From contig CAZNCQ010000004.1 of the NCBI GenBank assembly GCA_964571275.1, forward strand, positions 15,028 to 79,027: 64,000 nt of DNA. Direction: 5' to 3'. The stretch's first letter is position 1. The number at the start of each line of letters is the position of its first letter. This stretch comes from DASRQZ01 sp964571275. Its GTDB lineage: Bacteria > Myxococcota_A > Polyangia > Fen-1088. Of the stretch, positions 43,709 through 53,522 are shown piece after piece. A model generated the notes under the pieces. The model was not told the origin of the DNA, ran no database searches, and saw only the letters and a list, made by a program, of their open reading frames with translations. The translations under genes and the position numbers were made by a program.

Positions 43709-44404
43709 TCAGCCGGCGCGGAACTGGAAGTCGCGCTCGCGCACGACCGCGCGCTCTTCGAGGTCGACGAGAAACGCCCGCCCCTCGCCCACCATGCCGT
43801 TGAATGTCAGCAGATACCAGACGTCGACGCCCCAGCGCACGTGACCGCTCTCGCACGGCGGCGACCACTCCGCCGGCTCGAGATCGCCGAGCGCGGCGGG
43901 GCGGATCTTGGCCTTGGCGCGCAGCTCGCGAAACGGCTCCGACTGCCGCACGATCTCGACCGCCTGCTCGCCCGGCGCCTGCTGGATCTCGCGCCGCCAG
44001 TCGCTGATCAGGCGCAGGCGCGAGGGACTGCCGCTGAGATCGACCTCGGTTTCGTAGGCTTCGTCGGCGGGCAGGCCGACGAAGTCGGGCACGTCGAACT
44101 CGGGGAAGAGATCCGCCTTCGCGATCTCCGCCAGGCGGTCATCGAGCGCGCGCTGCGCCTCGCGCCGGCGCTCGTCGGTGTAGTGCGCGTAGAGACGCAA
44201 CACCGCCTGCCGCGACGGCAGGCGATGATCCCAGTCGACCAGCCAGTCGGCGGCGGCGTATTGCGCGTTGCCGAACGGGACCAGCGGCGGCAGTGTCGCC
44301 GCGAGGCGCGCGCCCTCGTCGGGTCGCGCGAGCATCCCTTGCTGCTTGAGCCGCGAATGAACCCGCAGCTCTGACCGCAAGAGGTCACGGAGATCAAGGG
44401 ACAT
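43709..44404 (-). CDS. Hypothetical cytosolic protein
   Basis: 231 residues, no signal or membrane segment. It is rich in Asp, Arg and Trp, with a mid-helix WLVDWDHRLPSRQAVLRLYAHYTDERRREAQRAL and the C-terminal beta-rich GHVRWGVDVWYLLTFNGMVGEGRAFLVDLEERAV. No family recognised. It is the gene after the HAD/P-loop fusion, 54 bases away on the same strand. Confidence 0.6.
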   Translation of the reverse strand: MSLDLRDLLRSELRVHSRLKQQGMLARPDEGARLAATLPPLVPFGNAQYAAADWLVDWDHRLPSRQAVLRLYAHYTDERRREAQRALDDRLAEIAKADLFPEFDVPDFVGLPADEAYETEVDLSGSPSRLRLISDWRREIQQAPGEQAVEIVRQSEPFRELRAKAKIRPAALGDLEPAEWSPPCESGHVRWGVDVWYLLTFNGMVGEGRAFLVDLEERAVVRERDFQFRAG

Positions 44405-44458
44405 CGAGAGGGGTCATCTTAGGTGGTTTCCCCTACCCCGTCGACTAGAGCGAGCATT

Positions 44459-45862
44459 TCACGCCGCGCGGGGTGCGCCGATGTCATGCAAGCGGAACGG
44501 CGGGTCGAGGCGCCGGCACCACCACGCGATCGCCTCGCCGGCCCCGACGCCGGTCGGCAGTGTCGTAGGTGCGGGTGTGCCCACGGCATCGGCGAACGCC
44601 TGCAGCGCCTCGGCGGGCGACGCGCCGACAGAGACCACGACGTCGACGGCGGCCAGCGCCGCGGGCGCGAGGTCGCGCGGCTTCGCGGCCACGAGGATGA
44701 GACCCAGCAGATCCTCGGGACGGCGCGCGGCGCCGAAACCCTGGCCGGCGCCGGGCTGGTCGGCCTCGTCGATGACGATCCAGTGCGGCCGGCCGGTGCG
44801 CGCGCGCATCTCGAACAGCTGCGAGAGCAAGGACTCGAAGCGGCGCGGGCGGTCGGCGGCGCCGACCGCGTGCAGCCGCAGCACCGCATTCTGCCGCGGG
44901 TGGTCCAGCGCGGCCGCGACCTCGGTCGGGTGAGGCAGATGAGCCGCGTCGCCGACGACGATCGCGCCCGGATAGATGGCGTCGTCACCGGTCGACAGCA
45001 CGATACCCTCTTGATAGCCGTAGGCCGCGAGGCGCTCGACCAGGCCCGCGGCCACGGCCGAGGTGGCGGCCCCGGGGGCGCCGACGACCAGGACGGTCGC
45101 GCCGTGCGCGGGCAACCGCAGCGCCGCGCCGCGATCGTCGATGCCGAAGGGAATGTCGTGACGGCCGAGCCGCGGCGCGAGCTCGACGAGATCCAGCGCG
45201 ATCAGTTGGTCGATGAGCTCGACCACGCCCGCGCCGCTCTCTTCGGTGGTCACCAGGTCGGCATGCTGCTTCAACGCGGGGACGGCGTTGGCCACGGCGA
45301 CGCCGCACTCGCAGCTCATGAGCAGGCGGTCGTCGTTCTCGCCATCGCCGATCGCGACGACGTTGTGCGCCGACACGCCCAGCTCCTCCAGCGCCGCCGC
45401 GAGGCCGGTCGCCTTGTCGACGCGCGCGGGCAGCATCATCGCCGCCTCGCGGTTGTAGATGATCCGCCAATCCAGCCCCAGCGAGTGGATGACCTGCTGG
45501 GCGAGGACATCCTGCGGCCGTTCGGTCGCGACCACGACCTGACCCACGGCCAGCGGTTCGACACCACGCCGACGCAGCGCCGTGATGAACGACAGCGCTG
45601 GAGCTTCGGCCAGCGCGCGCCAGCGGCCGCTCGCGGGCGCGTAGACGACGGCGCCGTTCTCGCCGACCACGCGATCGAACAGGCCGACCTCGGGACAGAC
45701 CGCGAGCAGATCGCCGATCTGGCGGCCCGTGACCATGATCAGGCGGCGGCCGCTCGCGCGCAGGCGGCGCAGCGCGCTGGTCGTCTCGCGCGCGACCTGC
45801 CCGCCCGAGGCGAGCGTGCCGTCGTAGTCGCAGGCCAGCGCGTGGTATCGCATCCCCTTCAT
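44459..45862 (-). CDS. HAD hydrolase fused to a degenerate P-loop domain
   Basis: 467 residues from ATG 45862; a longer version up to 46030 adds only an Arg-rich stretch. Residues 1-250 are a Cof/SPP-type HAD phosphatase: YDGTLASGG with the nucleophile Asp, VTGRQIGDL, GVSAHNVVAIGDGENDDRLL (motif IV DGxND). Residues about 270-467 contain VLVVGAPGAATSAVAAGLVERL, where a Walker A Lys is missing (GAPGAATS), and IVIDEADQPGAGQ, a Walker B-like segment. The fusion resembles HAD-ATPase proteins in cyanobacteria and actinobacteria. The ATPase half may bind but not hydrolyse nucleotide. Confidence 0.78.
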   Translation of the reverse strand: MKGMRYHALACDYDGTLASGGQVARETTSALRRLRASGRRLIMVTGRQIGDLLAVCPEVGLFDRVVGENGAVVYAPASGRWRALAEAPALSFITALRRRGVEPLAVGQVVVATERPQDVLAQQVIHSLGLDWRIIYNREAAMMLPARVDKATGLAAALEELGVSAHNVVAIGDGENDDRLLMSCECGVAVANAVPALKQHADLVTTEESGAGVVELIDQLIALDLVELAPRLGRHDIPFGIDDRGAALRLPAHGATVLVVGAPGAATSAVAAGLVERLAAYGYQEGIVLSTGDDAIYPGAIVVGDAAHLPHPTEVAAALDHPRQNAVLRLHAVGAADRPRRFESLLSQLFEMRARTGRPHWIVIDEADQPGAGQGFGAARRPEDLLGLILVAAKPRDLAPAALAAVDVVVSVGASPAEALQAFADAVGTPAPTTLPTGVGAGEAIAWWCRRLDPPFRLHDIGAPRAA

Positions 45863-45923
45863 GAATAACGATGCCCGGCGGCGACGGAAGGCGCCCGCAA
45901 TCGACCGGATGTAAGCTCGCGCG

Positions 45924-47144
45924 GTGTTCTCCGCCCGCCTGCCGTGGGACCGCCCCGAGAACGCGCTGGCGCGCCGGGAGCGCGAGCGGCGCGCAGCGGG
46001 CCTGCCCATCGTCGACCTGACCGAGTCCAATCCGACGCGCGTTGGAATCCCCTACCCCACCGAGGCGCTGCGCGAAGCGCTGGGCGCGGGGGCAACGCAC
46101 GGCTACGAACCGGCGCCGTTCGGACTGAGCTCGGCGCGTGAAGCGGTAGCGCGCGGTTACCGAGCGGTGGCGACCCCGGTCGACGCCGAGCAGGTCCTGA
46201 TCACCGCGAGCTCCAGCGAGTCGTACGCCCTGCTGTTCAAGCTGCTCTGCGATCCCGGAGATGCCATCCTGGTTCCTGAACCGAGTTACCCGCTCTTCGA
46301 TTACCTGGCGCGCCTGGAAGGGGTCCGGTCCTTCGGGTACCGCCTGACCTATGACGGCGAATGGCATGTCGACCTCGACAGCCTCGCGGCGGCGCTGGCC
46401 CTGGCCGCAACGAATGGGGGGCGGGCGCGCGCGCTGGTCGTGGTCAACCCCAACAACCCGACCGGCTCGTTCGTGGCCGCGTCGGATCTCGCGCGGCTGG
46501 GCGAGATCGCCGCGGGCGCGGAGCTGGCGGTGATCTCCGACGAGGTCTTTGCCGACTATCGCTTCGCGACGCGCGCACCCGCCGCGACTTGCCTGGCGGC
46601 GGCGCCGGCGATCACGGCTCGTGCCCTGACCTTCAGCCTGGGCGGGCTGTCGAAAGCATGCGGTCTGCCACACCTCAAGCTTGGCTGGATGGTCGTCGCC
46701 GGCCCGCCCGCGGCGACACGCGCGGCGCTCGCGCGGCTGGAGCTCATCAGCGACACTTATCTCTCGGTTGCCGGCCCGGTGCAGCGCGCGCTGCCGCGAT
46801 TGCTCGATCTCGGCGCCGGCGTGCGCGCGGCGATTCTAGATCGCGTCACCCAGAACCGAACGAGGCTGCTGGCCGCGCTCGGCCCCACCTGTCCGGTCAC
46901 CTGCCTCAACGCCGAGGGCGGATGGACCGCGATCCTGCGCGTGCCCGACCTGGCCGGCGACGGCGCCAGTGACGAGCGGTGGGCGCTCGCGCTGCTCGCC
47001 GACGACGGCGTCCTGGTGCACCCCGGCTACCTCTTCGACATGCCGGCAGGCGCCTATCTGATGGTGAGCCTGCTTCCAGCGCCGAACGCATTCGACCGCG
47101 GAATCGCCGCGATCGTCGCGCGCTGCGGAGATTCTGTACCATAA
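45924..47144 (+). CDS. Class I/II PLP-dependent aminotransferase
   Basis: 406 residues from GTG 45924. Fold type I markers: LTESNPTRVGIPYP (substrate-side N-terminus), the ITASSSESYALLFKLLCDPGDAIL coenzyme loop, VVNPNNPTGS with the PLP-pyridine Asn, ISDEVFADYRF, and SLGGLSKACGLPHLKLGW with the Schiff-base Lys. The likely substrate is an aromatic or branched amino acid; the family is too broad for a named reaction. It is divergent from the HAD fusion gene. Confidence 0.88.
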   Translation: MFSARLPWDRPENALARRERERRAAGLPIVDLTESNPTRVGIPYPTEALREALGAGATHGYEPAPFGLSSAREAVARGYRAVATPVDAEQVLITASSSESYALLFKLLCDPGDAILVPEPSYPLFDYLARLEGVRSFGYRLTYDGEWHVDLDSLAAALALAATNGGRARALVVVNPNNPTGSFVAASDLARLGEIAAGAELAVISDEVFADYRFATRAPAATCLAAAPAITARALTFSLGGLSKACGLPHLKLGWMVVAGPPAATRAALARLELISDTYLSVAGPVQRALPRLLDLGAGVRAAILDRVTQNRTRLLAALGPTCPVTCLNAEGGWTAILRVPDLAGDGASDERWALALLADDGVLVHPGYLFDMPAGAYLMVSLLPAPNAFDRGIAAIVARCGDSVP

Positions 47145-47151
47145 TGCGCCC

Positions 47152-48087
47152 GTGTTCCTCGTGCCGGCCTATGCGGTGGTCGTCGCCGCGCCTTCCGGCC
47201 CCGATCAGGGTTGTCCGTCGCCGCATCAGATCGCCGATGCGCTCATGGCTCGCATCCCTGCGGTGGTCGTCTCCGGAAGCGAGGCGTCGAACCCCGGGGT
47301 CTTGAAGCTATCTGTGTCGGGCGGCACGGGGTCGACACCGCTACGCATCGAGATGGTCGACCAGGGAGGCGAGGCGCGCCTCTATCGCAACCTCACCGTC
47401 TCGGAGCGCGGGCGCAACGACTGCGTGGCGCTCGCCGAAACGGTGGCGCTGATCGTCGATCGCTTCGTTCACGACCTGGGCTACGAGGCGCCACCGACCA
47501 TTCCAGCCCCGTTGCCTCCCCCCGATGAGAACCTGGCCCGCCCACCCCCGCCGGTCGTGAGTGCCGCGTCACGGTTCGACCTGTTCGCGGGTGGTTCCTG
47601 GCGCGGTGCCTCCAGCGAGGAGAGCGACTTCGAGGTCGGCTTCGGCCTGGGATTCGAGCGCGGGCTCGCGGGACGCCGCTTTGCGCTGACCTTCACCGGA
47701 GCCATGTCGGCCACGCGCAGCGCGCCCGATGACGGGTACGTTGCGACGCTTCGCCGCATGCCGTTCCGTCTCGGTTTCTGGATACCGATTTTGGCCGGCC
47801 CCGGCCAGGTGGAACCGGGTGTTCGGGTTGGCGTGGATTGGCTATTCACGACGGTAGGTTCGTCCACCGTTACCGGTACGAACAAGACCGGGAGCCAAAC
47901 CCCCGTGCGCGGCGAGCTGGCGCTGGGCTACCGCCTCACCGTCCTGCGCCGCGTCTTCGTGCGAATCGGCGGAGCCGTCGGAATGGGAACCGGCTATGAT
48001 TGGCGCAGCGGCAGTAACAACCGATTGTTCGCCGAGTCGCGTTATTACGTCAAGACTGGATTGGAACTTGGCTTTTCTTTTCAATGA
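47152..48087 (+). CDS. Putative exported outer-membrane barrel protein of the ECF/FecR operon
   Basis: 311 residues from GTG 47152; the short N-terminal hydrophobic start (FLVPAYAVVVAAP) is a poor signal without basic residues, so the true start could lie elsewhere. Residues about 20-115 form a small domain (GCPSPHQIADALMARIPAVVV, ending VALIVDRFVHDL) common in myxobacterial envelope proteins. After a Pro-rich linker, strands like FEVGFGLGFERGLAGRRFALTFTGAMSAT and GELALGYRLTVLRRVFVRIGGAVGMG indicate an outer-membrane barrel, ending LELGFSFQ. It precedes the sigma gene by 45 bases. Confidence 0.62.
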   Translation: MFLVPAYAVVVAAPSGPDQGCPSPHQIADALMARIPAVVVSGSEASNPGVLKLSVSGGTGSTPLRIEMVDQGGEARLYRNLTVSERGRNDCVALAETVALIVDRFVHDLGYEAPPTIPAPLPPPDENLARPPPPVVSAASRFDLFAGGSWRGASSEESDFEVGFGLGFERGLAGRRFALTFTGAMSATRSAPDDGYVATLRRMPFRLGFWIPILAGPGQVEPGVRVGVDWLFTTVGSSTVTGTNKTGSQTPVRGELALGYRLTVLRRVFVRIGGAVGMGTGYDWRSGSNNRLFAESRYYVKTGLELGFSFQ

Positions 48088-48132
48088 CGAAAAATCGGCT
48101 GCCCGTCTCTAACCTGGCGTAGGGGAAATACC

Positions 48133-48717
48133 TTGAGAACGGTGGAGCTCACAAATACGGCGCGGCGCGCCTCAGTCAGTGCCCCCTCGGACAGTGACTT
48201 GGTGGACCGATGCCGCGGGGGGGATCGAGGGGCCTGGCGTCTTTTGTATGAGCGGCACGCGCCGACGGTCCATCGTTTCATTTGCGCGTTGGGCGTGCCC
48301 GAGCACGAACGCGAGGACGCCTGCCAGGAAGTCTTCATGGCGATCTACCGGAGCCTGGGACGGTTCCGGGGGGACGCGCGTCTGTCCACCTGGATTTATC
48401 GCATCGCCGCGCGTGGCGCGAACCGTCTGGTTCAGCGGCGCCGGCTGAACGCGCTGCTGTCCACGCTGCTGCTGCGCGAGCCGGCGCCCGCGCCCGCGCC
48501 GGACCCGTCGGAGAAGACGGCGCGCGTGCACCTGCTCGACGATCTATTGAAGCGCCTGCATCCGAAGAAGCGGATGGTGTTGGTGCTGTTCGAGATCGAG
48601 GGTTTGCCGATCGACGAGATCGCTCGCATCGTCGGCTGTCCGGAGAACACCGTCTGGTCGCGCTTGCACCACGCGCGCGCCGAGCTGACCAAGATGGCCA
48701 GCAAGAGGGCCCAATGA
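48133..48717 (+). CDS. ECF-type RNA polymerase sigma factor
   Basis: 194 residues from TTG 48133; a GTG three codons later is possible. Region 2: WRLLYERHAPTVHRFICALGV, EREDACQEVFMAIYRSLGRFRGDARLSTWIYRIAARGA. Region 4: LHPKKRMVLVLFEIEGLPIDEIARIVGCPENTVWSRLHHARAEL. The stop overlaps the FecR-like gene by ATGA. FecR-type proteins control ECF factors by binding or cleavage at the membrane. No TonB receptor is encoded here, so an iron-siderophore signal is not indicated. Confidence 0.92.
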   Translation: MRTVELTNTARRASVSAPSDSDLVDRCRGGDRGAWRLLYERHAPTVHRFICALGVPEHEREDACQEVFMAIYRSLGRFRGDARLSTWIYRIAARGANRLVQRRRLNALLSTLLLREPAPAPAPDPSEKTARVHLLDDLLKRLHPKKRMVLVLFEIEGLPIDEIARIVGCPENTVWSRLHHARAELTKMASKRAQ

Positions 48718-50237
48718 GTGGCCGCGGGTCGTCTTCCGGATCGTCTCCCAGCGCCTGGCTGGGTGAGCCGGCGAACCAGGTCGAGGCCGATCTGGCTGCG
48801 GCTCTCGACGAGGCGCGCGGCCGCCTTCCCGACGAGGTGACCATGCGCCGCCTGTGGAGCAAGGTCGCGAGCCCGGACGTCGAGCAGCCGGTGCGTTCGC
48901 GCTGGCCGTGGTTCATCGGCGGCGTCGTGACCAGCTCGGCGCTGGCGGTCGCCATCGGGATCTGGGTGCTGCCGGCACTGGTGCGCACGCGGATGGTGGT
49001 GGTCGAAGGTTCGGGGATCTCCGAAGAGAAGACCTCCGTGACCGTGCCCGAGGTCGAGCGCATTCATACGACGGCTTCCCCCGAGTCGGCCGGCAGCGCC
49101 GCCGCTCCGCCGACAGCTGGCATCGCGCCCGCTCCCACGCCGACGGGCAATCCCACGACCGTGCGGACCAGCTCCGGACAGACGCGGCGGCTCGCGCTGC
49201 ACGGCGGGACGACCGTGCGGTTGTCTCCGTCCTCGACGATGCTCGTCACCCCGCAGAGCGACGGAGTCGACCGCCCTGCGGTCGAGAAGGGCGATGTCGC
49301 GTTCGCCGTCCCTCATCAGGCTCCGGGACACAACTTCACGGTGGCGGCCGGTCCTTATCGGATCGTCGTCATCGGCACGAAGTTCCGCCTGCACGTCGAA
49401 GGAATCAAAGTCGCCGTCGCCGTGGACGAGGGCGTAGTCGAAGTCTGGCGGAAGCACCGCCTGGTGCGCCTCGCCTCGGGTGACTCGTGGACGAGCCCGA
49501 TCGATCGCAGCGGCACTCCCGTCGATGGTCCGGCGAACGGCCCGGCCGAGCCCCAGGTGGCGGCTCCTGTGCCGCCGGCTCCGCCCGCACCGGCACCTGC
49601 GGTCAGCGCTCCGGTGGCGGCGGCTCTCGCGCCGGCGCCTGACCCGATGCAAGAGGCGCATGCCGCGCTGGCGGCGGGCGATCCCAATCGCGCGCTCGAG
49701 CTCTATCGGGTCGTGATCGCGCGCGGTGGTACGGCCGCCGAGAACGCCGAATACGAGAGCGGCCGCGTCCAGCGGGATCGGCTGCACCAGGCGTCGGATG
49801 CGATCGCGACCTGGAAGCGTTACCGCTCGGCCCATCCAAACGGCCTGCTGCGCCTCGAAACCGACGTCTCGATCATCGAGGCGCTCGTCTCATCGGGTGA
49901 TTCCAACGGCGCGCTCACTGAGGCGACCGACTTCCTGCGGCGTCACGCCGACAGCGAGCGGCGCGCCGAGATCGCGCGCATCGCCGGCGACCTGTACCGC
50001 GAGCGCGGCGACTACAGCGAGGCGCTCGGCGCCTACCAGACGGCGCTGGCGGCGTCGCGCACGCGCGAGGTCACCGAGTACGCCAGCTTCCAGCGGGCGG
50101 CGTGCCTCATCGCCATGGGGCAATCGAGCGGGAACGCCGCGCTCGAGGAGTACCTGCATGCGTGGCCGCAGGGGCGGTTCAGCCGCGACGCCAACCGTCT
50201 GCTGCAGGGTTCGACGGCTCGCACCAAGTCGCCATGA
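48714..50237 (+). CDS. FecR-domain anti-sigma-like protein with TPR-type C-terminus
   Basis: 507 residues. A cytosolic N-terminus (about 60 residues) could bind the sigma factor. One TM helix follows (WFIGGVVTSSALAVAIGIWVLP). The extracytoplasmic FecR domain carries GQTRRLALHGGTTVRLSPSSTMLV, KGDVAFAVPH, FTVAAGPYRIVVIGTKFRL and VAVDEGVVEVW. After a Pro/Ala-rich linker there are TPR-like repeats (about 320-500: AHAALAAGDPNRALELYRVVI, IARIAGDLYRERGDYSEALGAYQTAL). Anti-sigma function is inferred from coupling to the ECF gene. Confidence 0.85.
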   Translation: MSGRGSSSGSSPSAWLGEPANQVEADLAAALDEARGRLPDEVTMRRLWSKVASPDVEQPVRSRWPWFIGGVVTSSALAVAIGIWVLPALVRTRMVVVEGSGISEEKTSVTVPEVERIHTTASPESAGSAAAPPTAGIAPAPTPTGNPTTVRTSSGQTRRLALHGGTTVRLSPSSTMLVTPQSDGVDRPAVEKGDVAFAVPHQAPGHNFTVAAGPYRIVVIGTKFRLHVEGIKVAVAVDEGVVEVWRKHRLVRLASGDSWTSPIDRSGTPVDGPANGPAEPQVAAPVPPAPPAPAPAVSAPVAAALAPAPDPMQEAHAALAAGDPNRALELYRVVIARGGTAAENAEYESGRVQRDRLHQASDAIATWKRYRSAHPNGLLRLETDVSIIEALVSSGDSNGALTEATDFLRRHADSERRAEIARIAGDLYRERGDYSEALGAYQTALAASRTREVTEYASFQRAACLIAMGQSSGNAALEEYLHAWPQGRFSRDANRLLQGSTARTKSP

Positions 50238-51415
50238 CCAGATGGTGGGCGGGCGGCCGCTCAGCGCTCCTGGCAGCGGCGCTGCTTCCGGCCGCGTGTA
50301 GCATGAAGACCATTGTCCTCGATCATGGGGGGACGGCCGGTGGGGGCGGAGCGAATGGCATCGATGCGGGCCTGGGCGGTGGCGGCAATGGTGTCGGCGA
50401 CGGCGGAACCTCGGACGCCAACCGGGTTCACTGCAGCGGGGGTGCCCAGTCGTTCTCCCTCGCGGTGGCGCCGGAAGTGCCCTCGGTCATGTTCGCGGTC
50501 GACCGATCGCCATCGATGGGGAAAAACAATCTCGGTACGAGCGGCACACGATACACGGTCATTCGGGCAGCGATCTCGGACACGGTGACCAAGTACACGT
50601 CGCTCGCCGGGTTCGGCTACGTCGAGTTCCCGGGCCAGTCGAGTGACAGTTCCTGCAGCGACTGCTGCATCGGTGGATTCGTGCCACCCTCGCTGGGGCA
50701 TGGGCCGGGCGCGATCTTGGACAAGATGAATTCATGTTGGAACCCTGCTGCGGGGCAATACAACTGCCTCGGGAGCAGCGAGGCGCCCAGCGCGCAGGCG
50801 CTCAAGAAGATTTCCACCAGCTTGAAGAACTCAATGGGTCCGCTCTATGCGATTCTGCTCACCGACGGGCCACCGAGCTGCTCGCTCGACTCGACGCCGG
50901 ACGTATGCGATCAGACGGCTCAGCTCGTCAGCGACATGGCCTTGTCCCTGCCGCACATCGTGACGGCCGTCGTAGCCATCGGCGACGTCCCGATTGATTC
51001 GGATGATGGCGGTCCACCGATTAACAATTGCCTCAGCAATATTGCCTTTGCTGGCGGACAACCGAGCGGAATGTCGAGCCCGTTCTATTACGTCGCCAAT
51101 ACAGACGTGCTGGCTCGTTCGCAGATCGACAGCGTCGTCAGCGGCACGATCTGCCATATCGACATCACCGAACCGTCTTTCGATCAGAATCCGACTCGGC
51201 TCGAAGTTGACGTCAATGGCACGCCGATCCCCAACGATCCGGTCAACGGTTGGACTCTCTCCACGAGGCTCGATGGCGTCCCGCGCCTGGACTTCTCCGG
51301 CACAGGGTGCACGAGCCTGATCTCGGGATTGAACAGAAGCTCGCCTCGCGTGGTCGTCAAAGGGTGCCCGGACCCACGCGCGCCGGCGCCGTTCCCGTCG
51401 CCTGGGGGGCCGTGA
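50234..51415 (+). CDS. Lipoprotein with von Willebrand A-like domain
   Basis: 393 residues. The lipoprotein signal ends in LLPAAC (about Cys22). After a Gly/Asn/Asp-rich linker comes VMFAVDRSPSMG, a MIDAS-type DxSxS metal site at about residues 90-97. A typical VWA fold follows (GFGYVEFPGQSSDSSC, YAILLTDGPPSC, VTAVVAIGDVPID). At least ten cysteines suggest disulfides outside the cytoplasm. A C-terminal domain from about 320 (FDQNPTRLEVDVNGTPIPND) is unassigned. The ATGA overlap with the FecR gene places it in the same operon, so it may be the effector or a surface component under this sigma circuit. Confidence 0.82.
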   Translation: MTRWWAGGRSALLAAALLPAACSMKTIVLDHGGTAGGGGANGIDAGLGGGGNGVGDGGTSDANRVHCSGGAQSFSLAVAPEVPSVMFAVDRSPSMGKNNLGTSGTRYTVIRAAISDTVTKYTSLAGFGYVEFPGQSSDSSCSDCCIGGFVPPSLGHGPGAILDKMNSCWNPAAGQYNCLGSSEAPSAQALKKISTSLKNSMGPLYAILLTDGPPSCSLDSTPDVCDQTAQLVSDMALSLPHIVTAVVAIGDVPIDSDDGGPPINNCLSNIAFAGGQPSGMSSPFYYVANTDVLARSQIDSVVSGTICHIDITEPSFDQNPTRLEVDVNGTPIPNDPVNGWTLSTRLDGVPRLDFSGTGCTSLISGLNRSSPRVVVKGCPDPRAPAPFPSPGGP

Positions 51416-51562
51416 ATCACGGCGCCCGATCGGGCGCGAGACCACATTTTCCCGGACGGCTCAAATTTTTTGACGGTTGTATGTGCGTGTCAGCACTAAC
51501 GCACCAAGATCGAAGCCCGAGCACTGTGGGGGCACGGCTCAACGGAATTTTTGGAGGGACCA

Positions 51563-52219
51563 ATGACTCGAACGCGAACAATTGCGACGCTCTGGTGCAC
51601 AGCGCTTGTGGCGACACTCACGGCCTACGGTTGCGGAAGCAGCTCGACGGTCGACACGGGCACCGGCGGCAAATCCGGTACTGCCGGCGGTAGCGGCACC
51701 GGCTCCGGTGGCGGGATCGTGATCATCACGAACGTCGGCGGCATGACCGGCACGGCCGGCATGACGGGCGGCGGCACCGGCGGCACGACCGGCCCCGGCC
51801 AAGACGCGGGTGGTCCCCCGGTCGACGCGGGCCCCCAGATGTGCGCCCAGAACGCGATGTGCACGGCGGGCTTCACCTGTACCGCCACGTGCAACGCCGG
51901 TGGTGGCCGTGGCCCCGGAACGCAAATGTGCACGTGCCGCAACACCAACCGCCTGAACTGCGGTGCGTGCACGCCGAACGACGCGGGCGTGGTCCCGCCC
52001 GTGGACGCCGCTCCGCGCGATGTCGCTCCCCCGGTCGACGCGGGTCCGGCCTGCCCGGCCAACACGCAAAACAACCGTGCGTGCATGGTCGGCGTCTCAC
52101 CCTCGCCCTGCGCGCGCAACGTTGGCGGTGGCAACATCCAGACCTGCACCTGCGCGGACGTCGTCGTCCCTGACGCGGGTGCCGACGCCGCCGTGATCGC
52201 TCGCTACACCTGCATGTAA
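51563..52219 (+). CDS. Cys-rich Gly-stalk lipoprotein
   Basis: 218 residues with a strong GGAGG ribosome site. The lipoprotein signal ends in LTAYGC (Cys24). A Gly/Thr/Ser-rich stalk (about 25-90) leads to a cysteine-rich part with CAQNAMCTAGFTCTATCNAGG, CTCRNTNRLNCGAC and CTCADV, which hints at small disulfide or metal-binding knots. The VWA lipoprotein gene lies 147 bases upstream. Function unknown; surface exposure is likely. Confidence 0.75.
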   Translation: MTRTRTIATLWCTALVATLTAYGCGSSSTVDTGTGGKSGTAGGSGTGSGGGIVIITNVGGMTGTAGMTGGGTGGTTGPGQDAGGPPVDAGPQMCAQNAMCTAGFTCTATCNAGGGRGPGTQMCTCRNTNRLNCGACTPNDAGVVPPVDAAPRDVAPPVDAGPACPANTQNNRACMVGVSPSPCARNVGGGNIQTCTCADVVVPDAGADAAVIARYTCM

Positions 52220-52237
52220 GGAACGCTGATCGAAGCT

Positions 52238-52274
52238 AAAAAGGCCGGCCGGAGCCATCCGGTCGGCCTTTTCC
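52238..52274. terminator. Bidirectional rho-independent terminator
   Basis: AAAAAGGCCGGCCGG and CCGGTCGGCCTTTT are nearly perfect arms around GAGCCAT-like loop sequence, with T-tracts on both strands. It lies between the convergent lipoprotein gene ending at 52219 and the transsulfuration gene ending at 52294, so it serves both. Confidence 0.85.
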
Positions 52275-52293
52275 TTTTGGGCGGCGCGCCGAC

Positions 52294-53520
<1,227 letters not shown>

Positions 53521-53522
53521 CG

